Translations under genes and position numbers: made by a program | Source: an uncultured bacterium | GTDB taxonomy: Bacteria > Verrucomicrobiota > Lentisphaeria > Victivallales > UBA1829 | DNA length: 64,000 bases | Assembly (NCBI GenBank): GCA_900548385.1 | Contig: URKJ01000019.1 | Location: 21,815-85,814, forward strand | Reading direction: 5' to 3' | Shown here: piece after piece, positions 26,601 to 35,500 of the stretch | Layout of the letters: each line of letters begins with the position of its first letter | How positions within the stretch are numbered: the first letter of the stretch is position 1 | The notes under the pieces: model-generated | The model's database searches: none | Told to the model about the DNA's origin: nothing | Seen by the model: only the letters and a program-made list of their open reading frames with translations

Positions 26601-26992
26601 CTGAGCATGGAAATCTCGCCTGCGATACCGCACTCCATCGGGAAAGCGCTGATGATATTGAAGAAAAAACTGTCCAGCGTGCTGATCTGCAGTTTCTTCG
26701 GCGAACAGAGGATTTTCCGCAGAATCCGGAACAGATCGTCTGCGGTCGTATCCGGCGGCAGCATTCCGTTCAGGGTCCGCTCCTCCAGCATCGCCGGGTC
26801 CGACGACATCGCCAGAATCTCCTGAATGATCTTGTCGAAAATCTCGCCCGCGGCTTTGTTGGTAAACGTCATGGCGACAATCTCATCCGGCTCCACGCCG
26901 AGTTTCAGCAGGGACAGATAACGCATTGCCAGACTGAACGTCTTGCCGGTTCCGGCGGATGCCATGATAGCCAGATTCGGGATCGGATTCAT
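23678..26992 (-). CDS. AddA-like UvrD-type helicase/nuclease (ATP-dependent exonuclease subunit)
   Basis: 1104 residues. Walker A 'ASAGTGKTFSLAMRYL' near residue 11, 'EIVAMTFTNKAAGEI', motif II region 'YLLDEFQDTSDEQW', 'YVGDIKQSIYQWRDGN' and 'TIHKSKGLDFDLVILPE' identify a superfamily 1A helicase. The C-terminal PD-(D/E)XK nuclease has 'CVFDRVVILRDE' and 'VQLVDYKSD' (about 1045). With the overlapping upstream gene it forms an AddAB-like complex for processing double-strand breaks before RecA loading. The start overlaps the addB-like stop by 4 bases (ATGA). It is shorter than B. subtilis AddA but has both activities. Confidence 0.9.
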   Translation of the reverse strand: MNPIPNLAIMASAGTGKTFSLAMRYLSLLKLGVEPDEIVAMTFTNKAAGEIFDKIIQEILAMSSDPAMLEERTLNGMLPPDTTADDLFRILRKILCSPKKLQISTLDSFFFNIISAFPMECGIAGEISMLSEQDDEQRIRTLLTLIRDSGDEERRVLLELVKQAGMNMEPYSIFAPAQAIIRDYYEAYLKFPDEHYWTRISELAPEIRPEDRMTEAQLQEVQALFQSGAENLPQYARFFGVLEKFAAEAAAYATAPVKPYLTPVEKLAEADPDWLNAGSVSFHYYRKPIVLEGGYLRAAQRVMRHLLAVEYGRIADQNSARYRLVRRFDQQYGASVRRNGKLTFKDIIFLLRPPEESGALALPFSDRVVLEERLDSVYNHYLLDEFQDTSDEQWRAVANLADEVFQPEQERFRSFFYVGDIKQSIYQWRDGNPELFGMLYRRYSDPGFDGARLELTTLARSFRSSVPVIEAVNRVFEHPERVENGKVRRAMEKMGFEHHSSAPSAAKQAGFSALISCASEDGKTVPAESVFALLEALDPFAPEHDYTVGVLTLGNDYARETAEQFRDLAAARGKSDAFAISVEGVMLLNSSMVFTVCRNLLSLVRHPGDTMARGFLSMVKIAERDCFLYELPELSGESGIGFDAWVERISAAIRSSVASNGFRVFLERFTAAFRPVLSDFDARRMALAVDAAVGFDSSGRRDIAEFLHYLDCMEVKSTSVRRTVQFMTIHKSKGLDFDLVILPELYTNTGIDAGRPRNLIVRKDAEFRPEWVTHPPKKAFLPYFPAIEEAEEILSAGHTYEKCCQLYVAMTRARHALYMMIPDAGESGTGTAYRFPDLLRAALAEEPAKEDAAWLAAVPSEHPLTLLYSSGDVNWAEKKSRKADSRAPYLIRAEERFAKLMTDHYASVSVPVIPPQQAVAVRPSDHDDESVSLFSAPGGGTESGSLLHELFAEIGFLDECAPEILLADFLERIVPTVGSRTAETVASVFRNAISTADAAALLNRPSGVQTELWRERRFSIRLNGELISCVFDRVVILRDERGMPLRVQLVDYKSDRPEDPEYYRTTYSAQLERYASVLRELFQVPVEQVIFLLRSGKTLILSSN

Positions 26993-29805
26993 CGTCTCTC
27001 CTCCTGTTCCGTTTTCCAGACAGCCGACGGAACCGCGGACCGCAGATCCGGCAGGAAGAACGGTTCGAACAGATCGTATTTCACCCGTTTCTCCGGATCC
27101 TCATGGAAAATACCGTCCGTCATCTCCCGCAATTCGGCGGCAATCCGTTCCACGAGCTCCTCCGCCGCCGGCAGAAGCATATCAAGTCCCTCCCAGAACT
27201 GGTATTTCGTATCCGTCACACTTTTCGGCATGGAAAGATACCCGCAGAGGATGCGGACCGTTGCAAAATCAATTTCCGGATGTTTCGCCCGGAATGCGGG
27301 ATCGCGCAGGATCAGCATACGGTAAAGCGGAAGCTGAAGATCGGTAAACCGCCTGCTCCGTCCATTCCAGTGCACAGCCTCCGGCGACGAACCGTCGTCG
27401 ATCGTCTTATAGTCGATCAGCCGGAGCAGGTTCTGCGATGCGGAATATTCGATACGGTCGATCCTGCCGCGGATTTTCAAACCGGCGAAAGAGACGCCTC
27501 CCGCCTCGCCTCCGAGCGGATATTCCAGTTCCAGCGGTTCAAACTCCCGCGCGGCTCCGGCAAGCTCGCCGGCAGTCCATGCAAGACGCTGTTTGATCTG
27601 CTCGTTCTGGATTGCAAGCAGAACCGGAAGCGGCGAGCCATAACACTCGCGCATATAACAGTCAAGCTCTTCGAACAGACGCTCCTTCATACGGTCCGGA
27701 TCGGTGATCCGGTCGCGTCCCGCTCGCTCCAGAGCAGCATGACAGCAGGACCCGAATCCGGCGCGGTCCATCTCTTTCGGCTCAAAATCAACGGAATCCA
27801 TTTTCAGTTTTGTTTTCAGGAAAAACCGGAACGGACTTGCAAGGTAATCCTTAAACCGGGTAACGGAAACTGTCGGCTCCGTACCGGAACCGCTGTAGTC
27901 CGGCTGAAGCACGAACCGGGCTCCCGCATTGCCCCCGGACGGCGGATCCGGCATGCGTACCGGATCATACAGAAGAGCGGCACGCTCCAGCACATCGCCG
28001 CGTTCCCCTTGAAAGAAAAACCGGGAAAATTTCTGCGGTTTGTTTTCCGAATCGAACCGGGAAGCGAGGAAACGGACGGCTCCGCGCGGACGCGAGTTCA
28101 GAACGGATTCCAGATAAAGCAGATCGCGCGCCGTCCGCCGGGCGTTATTCGGCAAACCGAGAAAACTCCGCTGGGAATCGGACAGAAACGTGCTGCCGCG
28201 CACATTCTCCGGAATCATGCCGTCGTTCATTCCGCAAAGCACGATTTCGCGGGCTTCGCTCCATGGAAGTTCCAGAAAACCGCCGATACTGAAATCATGT
28301 TCTCCGCGCTGACGGTACAGACGCCGGGAACCGAACAGCTCCAGAAGATCGCCAAAGCTCTCGGAGAGCGGCACGTCCCGGTAAAGCGGACTGCGCCGTA
28401 TCTGAAGCAGAACCGATTCCAGCCCCGCGACTTCGCTCCGGAACGGAATCCCGTGCGACGGCGAAGGCGTATGGTCGGCATAAATCATCGCGAGCCACTC
28501 CCGGATCACTTCCGCAAGCGGCTTTCGCCGGTAATTCTCCCGTAAATCACGGAGACGCTCAAACAGCGGTCGTATCTCCGGTCCGGCGGTTTGAAACACG
28601 ACGTCGAATAAATCCGGCAAATGCCGGATGCGGAATTGATCCAGCCGGGTCAGCAGCAGATTTTCCGGCAGTTCCAGCACCTTGGCAAAATACCGGAGTA
28701 CGTCGGGATGACGGATCAGGGCCTCAGCCGCTTCAAAACGGGAATCCGTCAGAAAACCGTGCAGACCGTTCAGCAGATCAAACAGGCGCAACCCCCGCAC
28801 CGGCTCGCCGGAAGGATTGACCACCTCCAGTGAGGAACCGTCCGGAGTCGTCAACCCGGCAAGTTCCCGACTCAGCGGATTGAACAGTGCTTCCCCGCCG
28901 ACCGCAAGGATCTTTCCGTTCAGATCGCGTCCGGATTCCAGCAGAAGCGCCGCGGCGGCCGAGGCCATCTGCTCCACGGTTTCCGTCTTGTAAATCTCCG
29001 CCCTTCCCTCCGCAACGGAACCGAACGACACCGGGTAATCGGTCCAAAGCTCCGGAACGGGACGCCCCCAGCCGTCAAACAGATTTTGAAGAGCTTCCGG
29101 CGCATTGACCCATATTTCGACCTCCATCGTTTCCGCGGCTTTCGCCAGCCGTTTCAGCAGAAGCGCCGACAGATCGGGCATTCCAATAACGACGATCCGT
29201 TCAAACTTCCGGAATTCCGCAGCGGAATCCGCCAGTTTCAATTTCAAATCTTCCGGATCGGCAAGATGATGCTCCGCCAGCAACAAAGCCACCCGGTTTT
29301 CCAGTTCCTGTATTTCGCGCCAGCGTCCGGAATCGACCGAAACGCCGGTCCGCATAAGCTCCGCAATCGAATGTCCGCCGGCGGAAAGTTCCCGTTTCAG
29401 CTGGATGAACTGTCCGGCAAGATGCGTTGCAACCGTCTCGCCGCAATCGGCGAACTCTTTCGGGAACAGGATCGGAAACTCTCCCGCTCCGCATGTGGAG
29501 ATAACCTGCTTCCACGCATGGACAATATCCGCTTCCGAGGCGGCGGAAAAACGGGAAGCCCCCTCGGAAACGAACCGTTCCGGCGTGTAAAACTCCGGCG
29601 GAAACAATCCGGCGGAAAGCGGTTCCAGCAGGGCAGTCATCGTTTCATTGAGAATCCGGATCGCATGGCGTCCGGGGATCAGTACGAGCACTCCGGAAAG
29701 ATCAATGGAATTCCCCGGCTCCGCACGGTATCCCGTATTCAGCAGGGCGGGAGCGGCAAGACGGGGCAGCGGAGCATCCCAGCCGAGAAAACGAAGTTGC
29801 TTCAT
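26989..29805 (-). CDS. AddB-like nuclease subunit of the helicase-nuclease
   Basis: 938 residues. The N-terminal two thirds is an inactivated helicase fold ('GVLVLIPGRHAIRILNE', 'RIVVIGMPDLSALLLKRLAK', 'EIVLCGMNDGMIPEN'); the C-terminal PD-(D/E)XK domain shows 'GFGSCCHAALERA', 'GRIDRIEYS' and 'LRLIDYKTID'. Together with the downstream gene this is the standard addB-addA order. The iron-sulphur cysteines that bracket the nuclease of many AddB proteins are not evident: I see two adjacent cysteines but no C-terminal Cys triplet. Its start is 8 bases after the permease stop, so it is co-transcribed with it. Confidence 0.85.
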   Translation of the reverse strand: MKQLRFLGWDAPLPRLAAPALLNTGYRAEPGNSIDLSGVLVLIPGRHAIRILNETMTALLEPLSAGLFPPEFYTPERFVSEGASRFSAASEADIVHAWKQVISTCGAGEFPILFPKEFADCGETVATHLAGQFIQLKRELSAGGHSIAELMRTGVSVDSGRWREIQELENRVALLLAEHHLADPEDLKLKLADSAAEFRKFERIVVIGMPDLSALLLKRLAKAAETMEVEIWVNAPEALQNLFDGWGRPVPELWTDYPVSFGSVAEGRAEIYKTETVEQMASAAAALLLESGRDLNGKILAVGGEALFNPLSRELAGLTTPDGSSLEVVNPSGEPVRGLRLFDLLNGLHGFLTDSRFEAAEALIRHPDVLRYFAKVLELPENLLLTRLDQFRIRHLPDLFDVVFQTAGPEIRPLFERLRDLRENYRRKPLAEVIREWLAMIYADHTPSPSHGIPFRSEVAGLESVLLQIRRSPLYRDVPLSESFGDLLELFGSRRLYRQRGEHDFSIGGFLELPWSEAREIVLCGMNDGMIPENVRGSTFLSDSQRSFLGLPNNARRTARDLLYLESVLNSRPRGAVRFLASRFDSENKPQKFSRFFFQGERGDVLERAALLYDPVRMPDPPSGGNAGARFVLQPDYSGSGTEPTVSVTRFKDYLASPFRFFLKTKLKMDSVDFEPKEMDRAGFGSCCHAALERAGRDRITDPDRMKERLFEELDCYMRECYGSPLPVLLAIQNEQIKQRLAWTAGELAGAAREFEPLELEYPLGGEAGGVSFAGLKIRGRIDRIEYSASQNLLRLIDYKTIDDGSSPEAVHWNGRSRRFTDLQLPLYRMLILRDPAFRAKHPEIDFATVRILCGYLSMPKSVTDTKYQFWEGLDMLLPAAEELVERIAAELREMTDGIFHEDPEKRVKYDLFEPFFLPDLRSAVPSAVWKTEQEERR

Positions 29806-29813
29806 CGCTCACC

Positions 29814-30881
29814 TCAAATCCGTCCGCGGAACGAAATCCGCGGATCCGCAAGAACGTATAGAATATCGGCGATCAGCATTCCGCCCAGAGTCAACGCCCC
29901 GCTGAATGCAAACAGCGTCATCAGCAGCGGAATATCCCGGCTGCTGAGCGCCATCATCGAAAGCGACCCCATTCCCGGAATATTGAACACATACTCCACC
30001 AGAATGCTGCCGGAAACCAGCGACGGCAAAATCCCCGCGAACAGCGTGATCATCACCACCAGCGTATTCCGGAATGCATGGGAAAGCACAACGTCGATCT
30101 GCGGAACCCCTTTTGCAATCGCCGTCCGGATATAATTCTGATGAATGACATCCATCATCGCCGATCTCGTGAACCGGGAAAGTCCGGCGAACCCGCCATA
30201 GGTCAGACAAAGCACAGGCAGCACATAATGCATTGCGGTATCGCCGAGAATCTTCCATGTGGATGCTCCCGGCGGCACCTCGGGAACCAGCCCCTTCAGC
30301 GGAAAAACGGGAAGCCAGCCGCCCTTGCAGAGCGCCGCCTGCAAAACCAGAGCCACCCAGAGAGTCGGCAGGGAATAAAGGAAAAAAAGAAAAAACGTCG
30401 TGATCCGGTCATATCTGGAATCCGGGAACACTCCGGCGAGAATCCCCATCGGAATCGCCAGCAGATACGTCAGCAGAATCGCCATGACATTGAGTCTCAG
30501 CGTAACCGGAAGACGCTCCAGGATCAATTCACTGACCGGTCTTCCCTTGTCGACTGCGGCGGAAGTGCCGAAATCGCCGTGCAGGACGATCTGTTTCATC
30601 CAAAGGTAAAATCCGACCGGAGCGGGCTTGTCAAGATGCAGTTTTTCGCGCAGGGAATCGTTTCTCACGAGTGCGGATTTTTCCGAGGAAAGCCCTGCCC
30701 CGTCGCCCTGCGATCCGAACATGGAACTTCTGGTCGGATCTCCCGGCGCAATCCTCAGCAGCAGATAGCTGACAAAGAGGATTATGAGCAGAGTCAACCC
30801 GGCGAGAAAGAGCCGTTTTGCCAAATAACCGTATAAACCGTGCATATTTTTCCAAAAACCGTTTGCTTTTTTCGGTATCAT
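29814..30881 (-). CDS. ABC transporter permease, OppB/DppB family
   Basis: 355 residues. It starts with the typical 'YLAKRLFLAGLTLLIILFVS' segment, followed by 'LLRIAPGDPT' and 'ERLPVTLRLNVMAILLTYLL', and has the EAA-like loop ('NYIRTAIAKGV') and 'SILVEYVFNIPGMGSLSMMA'. Six membrane segments are visible. Members import peptides, nickel or oligosaccharides together with an OppC-type partner, a binding protein and ATPases. None of these partners is in the window. The start is uncertain: neither 30881 nor the ATG at 30842 has a clear ribosome site. It is the first gene of a run that continues into addB, addA and rnr. Confidence 0.88.
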   Translation of the reverse strand: MIPKKANGFWKNMHGLYGYLAKRLFLAGLTLLIILFVSYLLLRIAPGDPTRSSMFGSQGDGAGLSSEKSALVRNDSLREKLHLDKPAPVGFYLWMKQIVLHGDFGTSAAVDKGRPVSELILERLPVTLRLNVMAILLTYLLAIPMGILAGVFPDSRYDRITTFFLFFLYSLPTLWVALVLQAALCKGGWLPVFPLKGLVPEVPPGASTWKILGDTAMHYVLPVLCLTYGGFAGLSRFTRSAMMDVIHQNYIRTAIAKGVPQIDVVLSHAFRNTLVVMITLFAGILPSLVSGSILVEYVFNIPGMGSLSMMALSSRDIPLLMTLFAFSGALTLGGMLIADILYVLADPRISFRGRI

Positions 30882-30898
30882 AGTGCATATTTAAAGGG

Positions 30899-30929
30899 TT
30901 TGCAAGTGCGAAAGCCAAAAACTTGCAAA
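30899..30929. repeat. Inverted repeat beside tRNA-Arg
   Basis: TTTGCAAGT (30899-30907) and ACTTGCAAA (30921-30929) are perfect 9-base arms with a 13-base spacer, between the permease start and the tRNA. It could be an operator or a hairpin in the 5' leader. Confidence 0.4.
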
Positions 30930-30935
30930 AAAGCG

Positions 30936-31012
30936 GCTCCCGTAGCTCAGTTGGATAGAGCGATTCTCTCCTAAAGAATAGGTCGCGCGTTCGATTCGCG
31001 CCGGGGGCACCA
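30936..31012 (+). tRNA. tRNA-Arg (anticodon CCU)
   Basis: A full 77-base cloverleaf is seen: acceptor GCTCCCG / CGGGGGC with discriminator A and encoded CCA, D stem GCTC/GAGC, anticodon stem ATTCT/AGAAT with loop CTCCTAA (anticodon CCT), five-base variable loop, and T arm GCGCG-TTCGATT-CGCGC. It reads AGG codons. A possible promoter is TTGCTT (30863) and CATATT (30886) with 17 bases between. No recombinase or partial tRNA copy lies next to it. Confidence 0.95.
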
Positions 31013-31097
31013 TTCTTTTCTTATTTCATACCGACACGCAAACACCGGTCATCAGCATCAATTTTTCTGATTTTTCCTTTTTTCTCCAAAACACCTC

Positions 31098-31126
31098 TTG
31101 ACAAAATTTATGTTATGGTATATAAT
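31098..31126 (+). promoter_or_regulatory. Full-consensus sigma70 promoter of the large carbohydrate cluster
   Basis: TTGACA (31098-31103), 17 bases, TATAAT (31121-31126), with no mismatch. Just downstream TATATC is repeated at 31142 and 31154 (12-base period), a possible regulator site in the leader. Confidence 0.85.
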
Positions 31127-31170
31127 TAGATAAGCAAAAAGTATATCTGAAATTATATCACAGGTGGTCT

Positions 31171-32532
31171 ATGCGCGTGATTGAAAGGTTGCGGAACTAT
31201 ATTGAAACGGAAATCGAAGCAGGCAATCTGCATTCGGGAGGCCGGCTGCCTTCTCTGCGGACTCTGACGGAAATACTCGGCGGAAGTTATGTCACGATGC
31301 AGAACGCGATGGAAAAGCTCGAAAAAGAACGTATCGTCGAAGTAAAAAATACGGGAACTTATCTTTCGGGTAACAACAGCATCCGTGTTTTCGTAAGTTA
31401 TCCGGGAAGCGATCTGCCGAAAGAGACTCTTTCCGCGATGCTCCGGAAACATCTTGCCAATGCGGAACTCTATCTGGATATTGAAGTCCATGAAAATGGA
31501 GAAATCCGCTCTCTTGAAGACTTGAAAAAGATCGAATCCTCCTGTTCCGCCTGCATTACGATCGACAGTGCTCTCCGCAGCGATGACGACCATCTTCCGG
31601 CAGCGGATCTCAGAGAGTTTCCCGATTATGAGAAACATCTCGCAACTCTTATCAACTTCCCTGTGCCGGACCGGGGAACTCAGTTACCCTTTATTTATTC
31701 ACCGGCCTGCATGGGTATCAACCGGAATCTTATGAAAAAAATCGGATTCGACTACTCAAAAATTGATGCGTCGTTTGACTGGTGGGAGGAATATACCGGA
31801 AAATGCAGGAAAGCCGGTCTTCCTGCAAGTGTAATTCACTGGGATCGGAAACATCTGTTCCTGCAATCTTCTCTTCTGTATCTGATCGTCTCTCTTTGCG
31901 GCTTCTCCGAGGATAAAATACATGGCTCCACCCCCTACTTCAATACCCCGGCGGGAAGACGCATGATGAAAATTCTGGATCAGGTAGAGTTCAGGGAAAG
32001 CCCCTGCCCTTCAATGTCATATTTTCACAATGAGACACCTTTTCTTTTTCAGCTTGGGAGCTGGTTCTCCGTTCAGAACAACAATCCCGATCATCCGGAG
32101 GTCACAGTCGATTCGCCGGAGGCCATCCCGTACCGCGGAAAAGACGGGAAAGCGCTGTTCATCAACAATAGAAACAGCCTGGAAATATGGTTCCATAAAA
32201 ACCTTGTCTTTGAAGAGCGGAAACGCATCTGGAAACTTGTTAAAATCATGACCGGACGGGATTTTCAACTTGATTACTGCGGAAAAACCGGCATGGTTTC
32301 CTGCGTCAGAGACATTTATCCCACGGAATACTACTGGAACCGGGATGGCCGCTGGAGTTCCTTTTTCCCTTGCGGAAATGATACCGTTATTGATCGCACT
32401 CTTCTGTTCAACCGGAATATTCACGGAATCCTGAGCACTCTGCTGGAAGCGCACTTTTTCGACGGAGTCCCGTCTGAAACGGTGCTGAGACTGCTTGATT
32501 TGAAAAAGATGTTTCCAAAACGAAATAAATAA
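31171..32532 (+). CDS. GntR-type regulator fused to a solute-binding-protein-like effector domain
   Basis: 453 residues, no signal peptide. Residues 1-68 are a GntR winged helix ('RVIERLRNYIETEIEAGNLH', 'GGRLPSLRTLTEILGGSYVT', 'VEVKNTGTYL'). The remaining 380 residues resemble a family 1 ABC sugar-binding protein: 'LPFIYSPACMGINRNLMKKI' followed by a domain with 'DWWEEYTGKCRKAGLP' and 'FNTPAGRRMMKILDQ', the pattern by which maltose-type binding proteins name their hinge regions. It would therefore sense a sugar in the cytoplasm with a fold normally used outside. GGTGG lies before the ATG. It is the first gene after a perfect promoter and leads the cluster to 45820. Confidence 0.8.
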   Translation: MRVIERLRNYIETEIEAGNLHSGGRLPSLRTLTEILGGSYVTMQNAMEKLEKERIVEVKNTGTYLSGNNSIRVFVSYPGSDLPKETLSAMLRKHLANAELYLDIEVHENGEIRSLEDLKKIESSCSACITIDSALRSDDDHLPAADLREFPDYEKHLATLINFPVPDRGTQLPFIYSPACMGINRNLMKKIGFDYSKIDASFDWWEEYTGKCRKAGLPASVIHWDRKHLFLQSSLLYLIVSLCGFSEDKIHGSTPYFNTPAGRRMMKILDQVEFRESPCPSMSYFHNETPFLFQLGSWFSVQNNNPDHPEVTVDSPEAIPYRGKDGKALFINNRNSLEIWFHKNLVFEERKRIWKLVKIMTGRDFQLDYCGKTGMVSCVRDIYPTEYYWNRDGRWSSFFPCGNDTVIDRTLLFNRNIHGILSTLLEAHFFDGVPSETVLRLLDLKKMFPKRNK

Positions 32533-32548
32533 CAACAAAGAGGGCATT

Positions 32549-35500
32549 ATGGTAAAGAAGTGTTCGTTCGTATATGGAAAGATTGCTCTGTGCTGGTTAT
32601 TCTGTATTGCCGCGAGCATTTCCGCCGCAGCGCCGCGGAATGAAATGAATCTGATACCCGGCATTCACTGGAGCGAAGCCGTCGGCGACACGCTTGATCT
32701 GACAAAAATTCCCGCCGGACTCGAATGGACAAAAACCGTTTTCCCGACTAAAAACATAGCGAGAAAGTTGAAGTCGGCGGATCATCAATGGATCTATTGC
32801 ATCGTTCCGCCGGAACAATACTTTAAGCCGGATGGATCGCTGAAAGTTCAAAAACAGCGTTCCCTCTGGTACCGGGCGGAAGTCACGATTCCGGCGGAAA
32901 TGCTGAAAAACCGGACCGCTCATCTTGTGCTCGGCGGAGCCTCCTTCAAATCGGGAGTCCTTGTCAACGGAAAGTCCGCCGGCGAAACGTTGAACTGTAC
33001 GCTTCCGCTTGATTTCAACGTCACAAAACTTCTGAAACCGGGAAAAAACGAGATCGTAATTGCCGTCACAACGCGCGAAGGACTTCTTGATCCCGTACAC
33101 AAAGTGTATCTGGTTCCGAGCAACGGCGTATCCCCCGGAGTGCGCGGACCTGTCCGCCTTGAGTTCCGTCCTCTTGCGGTGATTGACGATGTGTTCATCA
33201 GGACAAGCGTTAAAAATAAAACGATCGAATTCGACATTACCCTCAAAAACAGCGGAACAAAAGAGGTTCAGACAACTCCCGAAATAAAAATTTGTTCCGA
33301 CCGCGACCGGAACCAGGTCAATGCCGTTTTCACAGGAACCCCGGTCCGGATTCCTGCGGGGAAAACCGTTACCGTCACGATCCGGGAAAAATGGATCGCT
33401 CCAATCCTCTGGTCCCCCTCCTCTCCGGAACTCTATATTGCGGACATCTCCCTGAAAAACGGAAATGAAACGATCGACAATTTCAAACGGGAATTCGGAT
33501 TCCGCGAATTTTCCATCAGAGGAAAAGACTTCCTGCTGAACGGAAAGCGCATTGTCCTCCTGCGCAACTCCACACTGGCGGGAATGCAGACTCAGGAATA
33601 TTCACAGACTGCCGGGCTGGAAGTCCTCCGGAACTCCCACAAAGTCAACAGCGTCCGCCAGCATCTCGGCACCTGCAATCAGGATATGATCTACCGGGCA
33701 AACCGGACGGGTATGCTGATCATGCCGGAATCCGCTTATTCGTGGAAGAAAAATTTCCCCTATCAAAAAGCGGAAATCTGGCTTCCCGGAGTACTTCAAT
33801 ATTACAAGGCATGGATCCGGCATTTCCGCAACGATCCCTCCGTGGCAATCTACAATCTCACAAACGAAACCTACTGGGCAAGCACCTCCCCCGAAGATAT
33901 GAAGATCACTGGAAAGATCGTCGATACCGTGCGCGCCATGGACCCGACCCGTCCGCTTCAAGGCGATGGTGACAACGGCTGGGGAAAACATCTTGACATC
34001 ATCAATATTCATTATCCGGAAGGCGTGGCGGGAACGATCCGTCTTCAATATCCCAATGCGAGCATGATCATCCCCAATGATTTCGAATGGCTCTCACCGA
34101 AAGGCGGGAAAGGGTGGAATACTGATTTTCAATGGGACCGGCCTCTCTTTCTCGGAGAGTTCGGCATGGGGCTTTCCAACGACAACTATTCCAGCGTGGT
34201 CGGAGATGAATATTACACATGGTCCAAATGGGAAACGCGGGAAATGGCGGAACGCAACGACGGCATTTATCAGAATTCCATCGAAAATCCGTTCATGGAG
34301 TATTTGAAAATGCGGATCGTCCATCTGCGGAACGCGGGAGTCGCGGGACTCAATCCGTGGGCAGGCTATTTCCCGCATGTTCTGGCGATGAAACAAGTCG
34401 CACCGCTCAATTATCACGCGAATGTATCCGGCGGCGGTACGCTGAAACGTAAAATCGCGGTCTTCAATGATACGACGGAGAGCAAACCCATCCATAAAAT
34501 CCGCTGGTATCTCTGCCTTGACAGCGATATTCTTCATCGCGGCGTCAGGAACATCAATCTCGGAGAAGGCGGAAAATGGAGCGGGACTCTGGAAATCCCC
34601 GTTCCGGAAACCGCAAAACCGTTAAAAGCCCGTCTGATCGTCCGTGCGCTGTGGCTGAGAGGCAAAGTGGAAGTCGAGCAGAGCCGTTTTGAAGAGGAAA
34701 TCAATATTTTCCCGAAACAGGATCTTTCCGATCTCAAGACAAAAATCGCCGTCATGGATCCGAAAGGTTCTCTTGCTGAAATTCTGAAAACGATGAATCT
34801 CTCCGGAATTTCCAGTTCTCCGGACGGGAAAAAACTGCTGATCGTTGCCCGCGAAGCATGGTCTCCCTCCATGAACGGTATGCTCGACAAATTTGCGGAA
34901 TCCGGCGGAACAGTCCTCATGATGCCGCAAAAAGGATGGAAGCCGTGGCGCACGGAACTCCCCGAACGGGATCCGCTTCATGCCGCCTCCCGTTCCTGGA
35001 TCCGCCGCCCGGAACATCCCGCCGTGCAGGGAGTGGACAACTCGGCTCTCAGTTACTGGCTGAATGACAACATCATCTCCTATGAGACCTTTTTCAAACC
35101 TGTGCAGGGCAATGTAACCGCGATTCTTGACTGCGGCGGACGGTTCGGTCTTCAATGGTCCCCGCTCCTTGAAATCCCGATCGGCAAAGGAGCCTTTTTC
35201 CTGACAACTCTCGAACTGGAAAAACCGGATGCCGGAGCAGGAATGATCCTGGCAAATCTTATCCGTGCAGGAGTCGAACGGAAAAGCCCGGAGAAAAGCA
35301 CTCTGAATCTGCTCGCAGGCAAAAACGGAGCATTGAAAGAGACCATCGCGCTCACCGGTGCGGTATCGTCGGAAGGAATCGGCACAAGGGGGCCAATTCT
35401 GGCGGACGCCTCGGCGGAATTCAAGATCGCTGACCTTCAGAAAGCGCTCCGCGCAGGCAGAACTCTCTGGCTGCACGGCTTCACGCCTGCGACCCTGCCG

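Noticed and set aside
23678..29805. AddAB-like pair as an anti-phage defence island
   Set aside because: Motifs and gene order are those of housekeeping AddAB break repair; no other defence gene is near.
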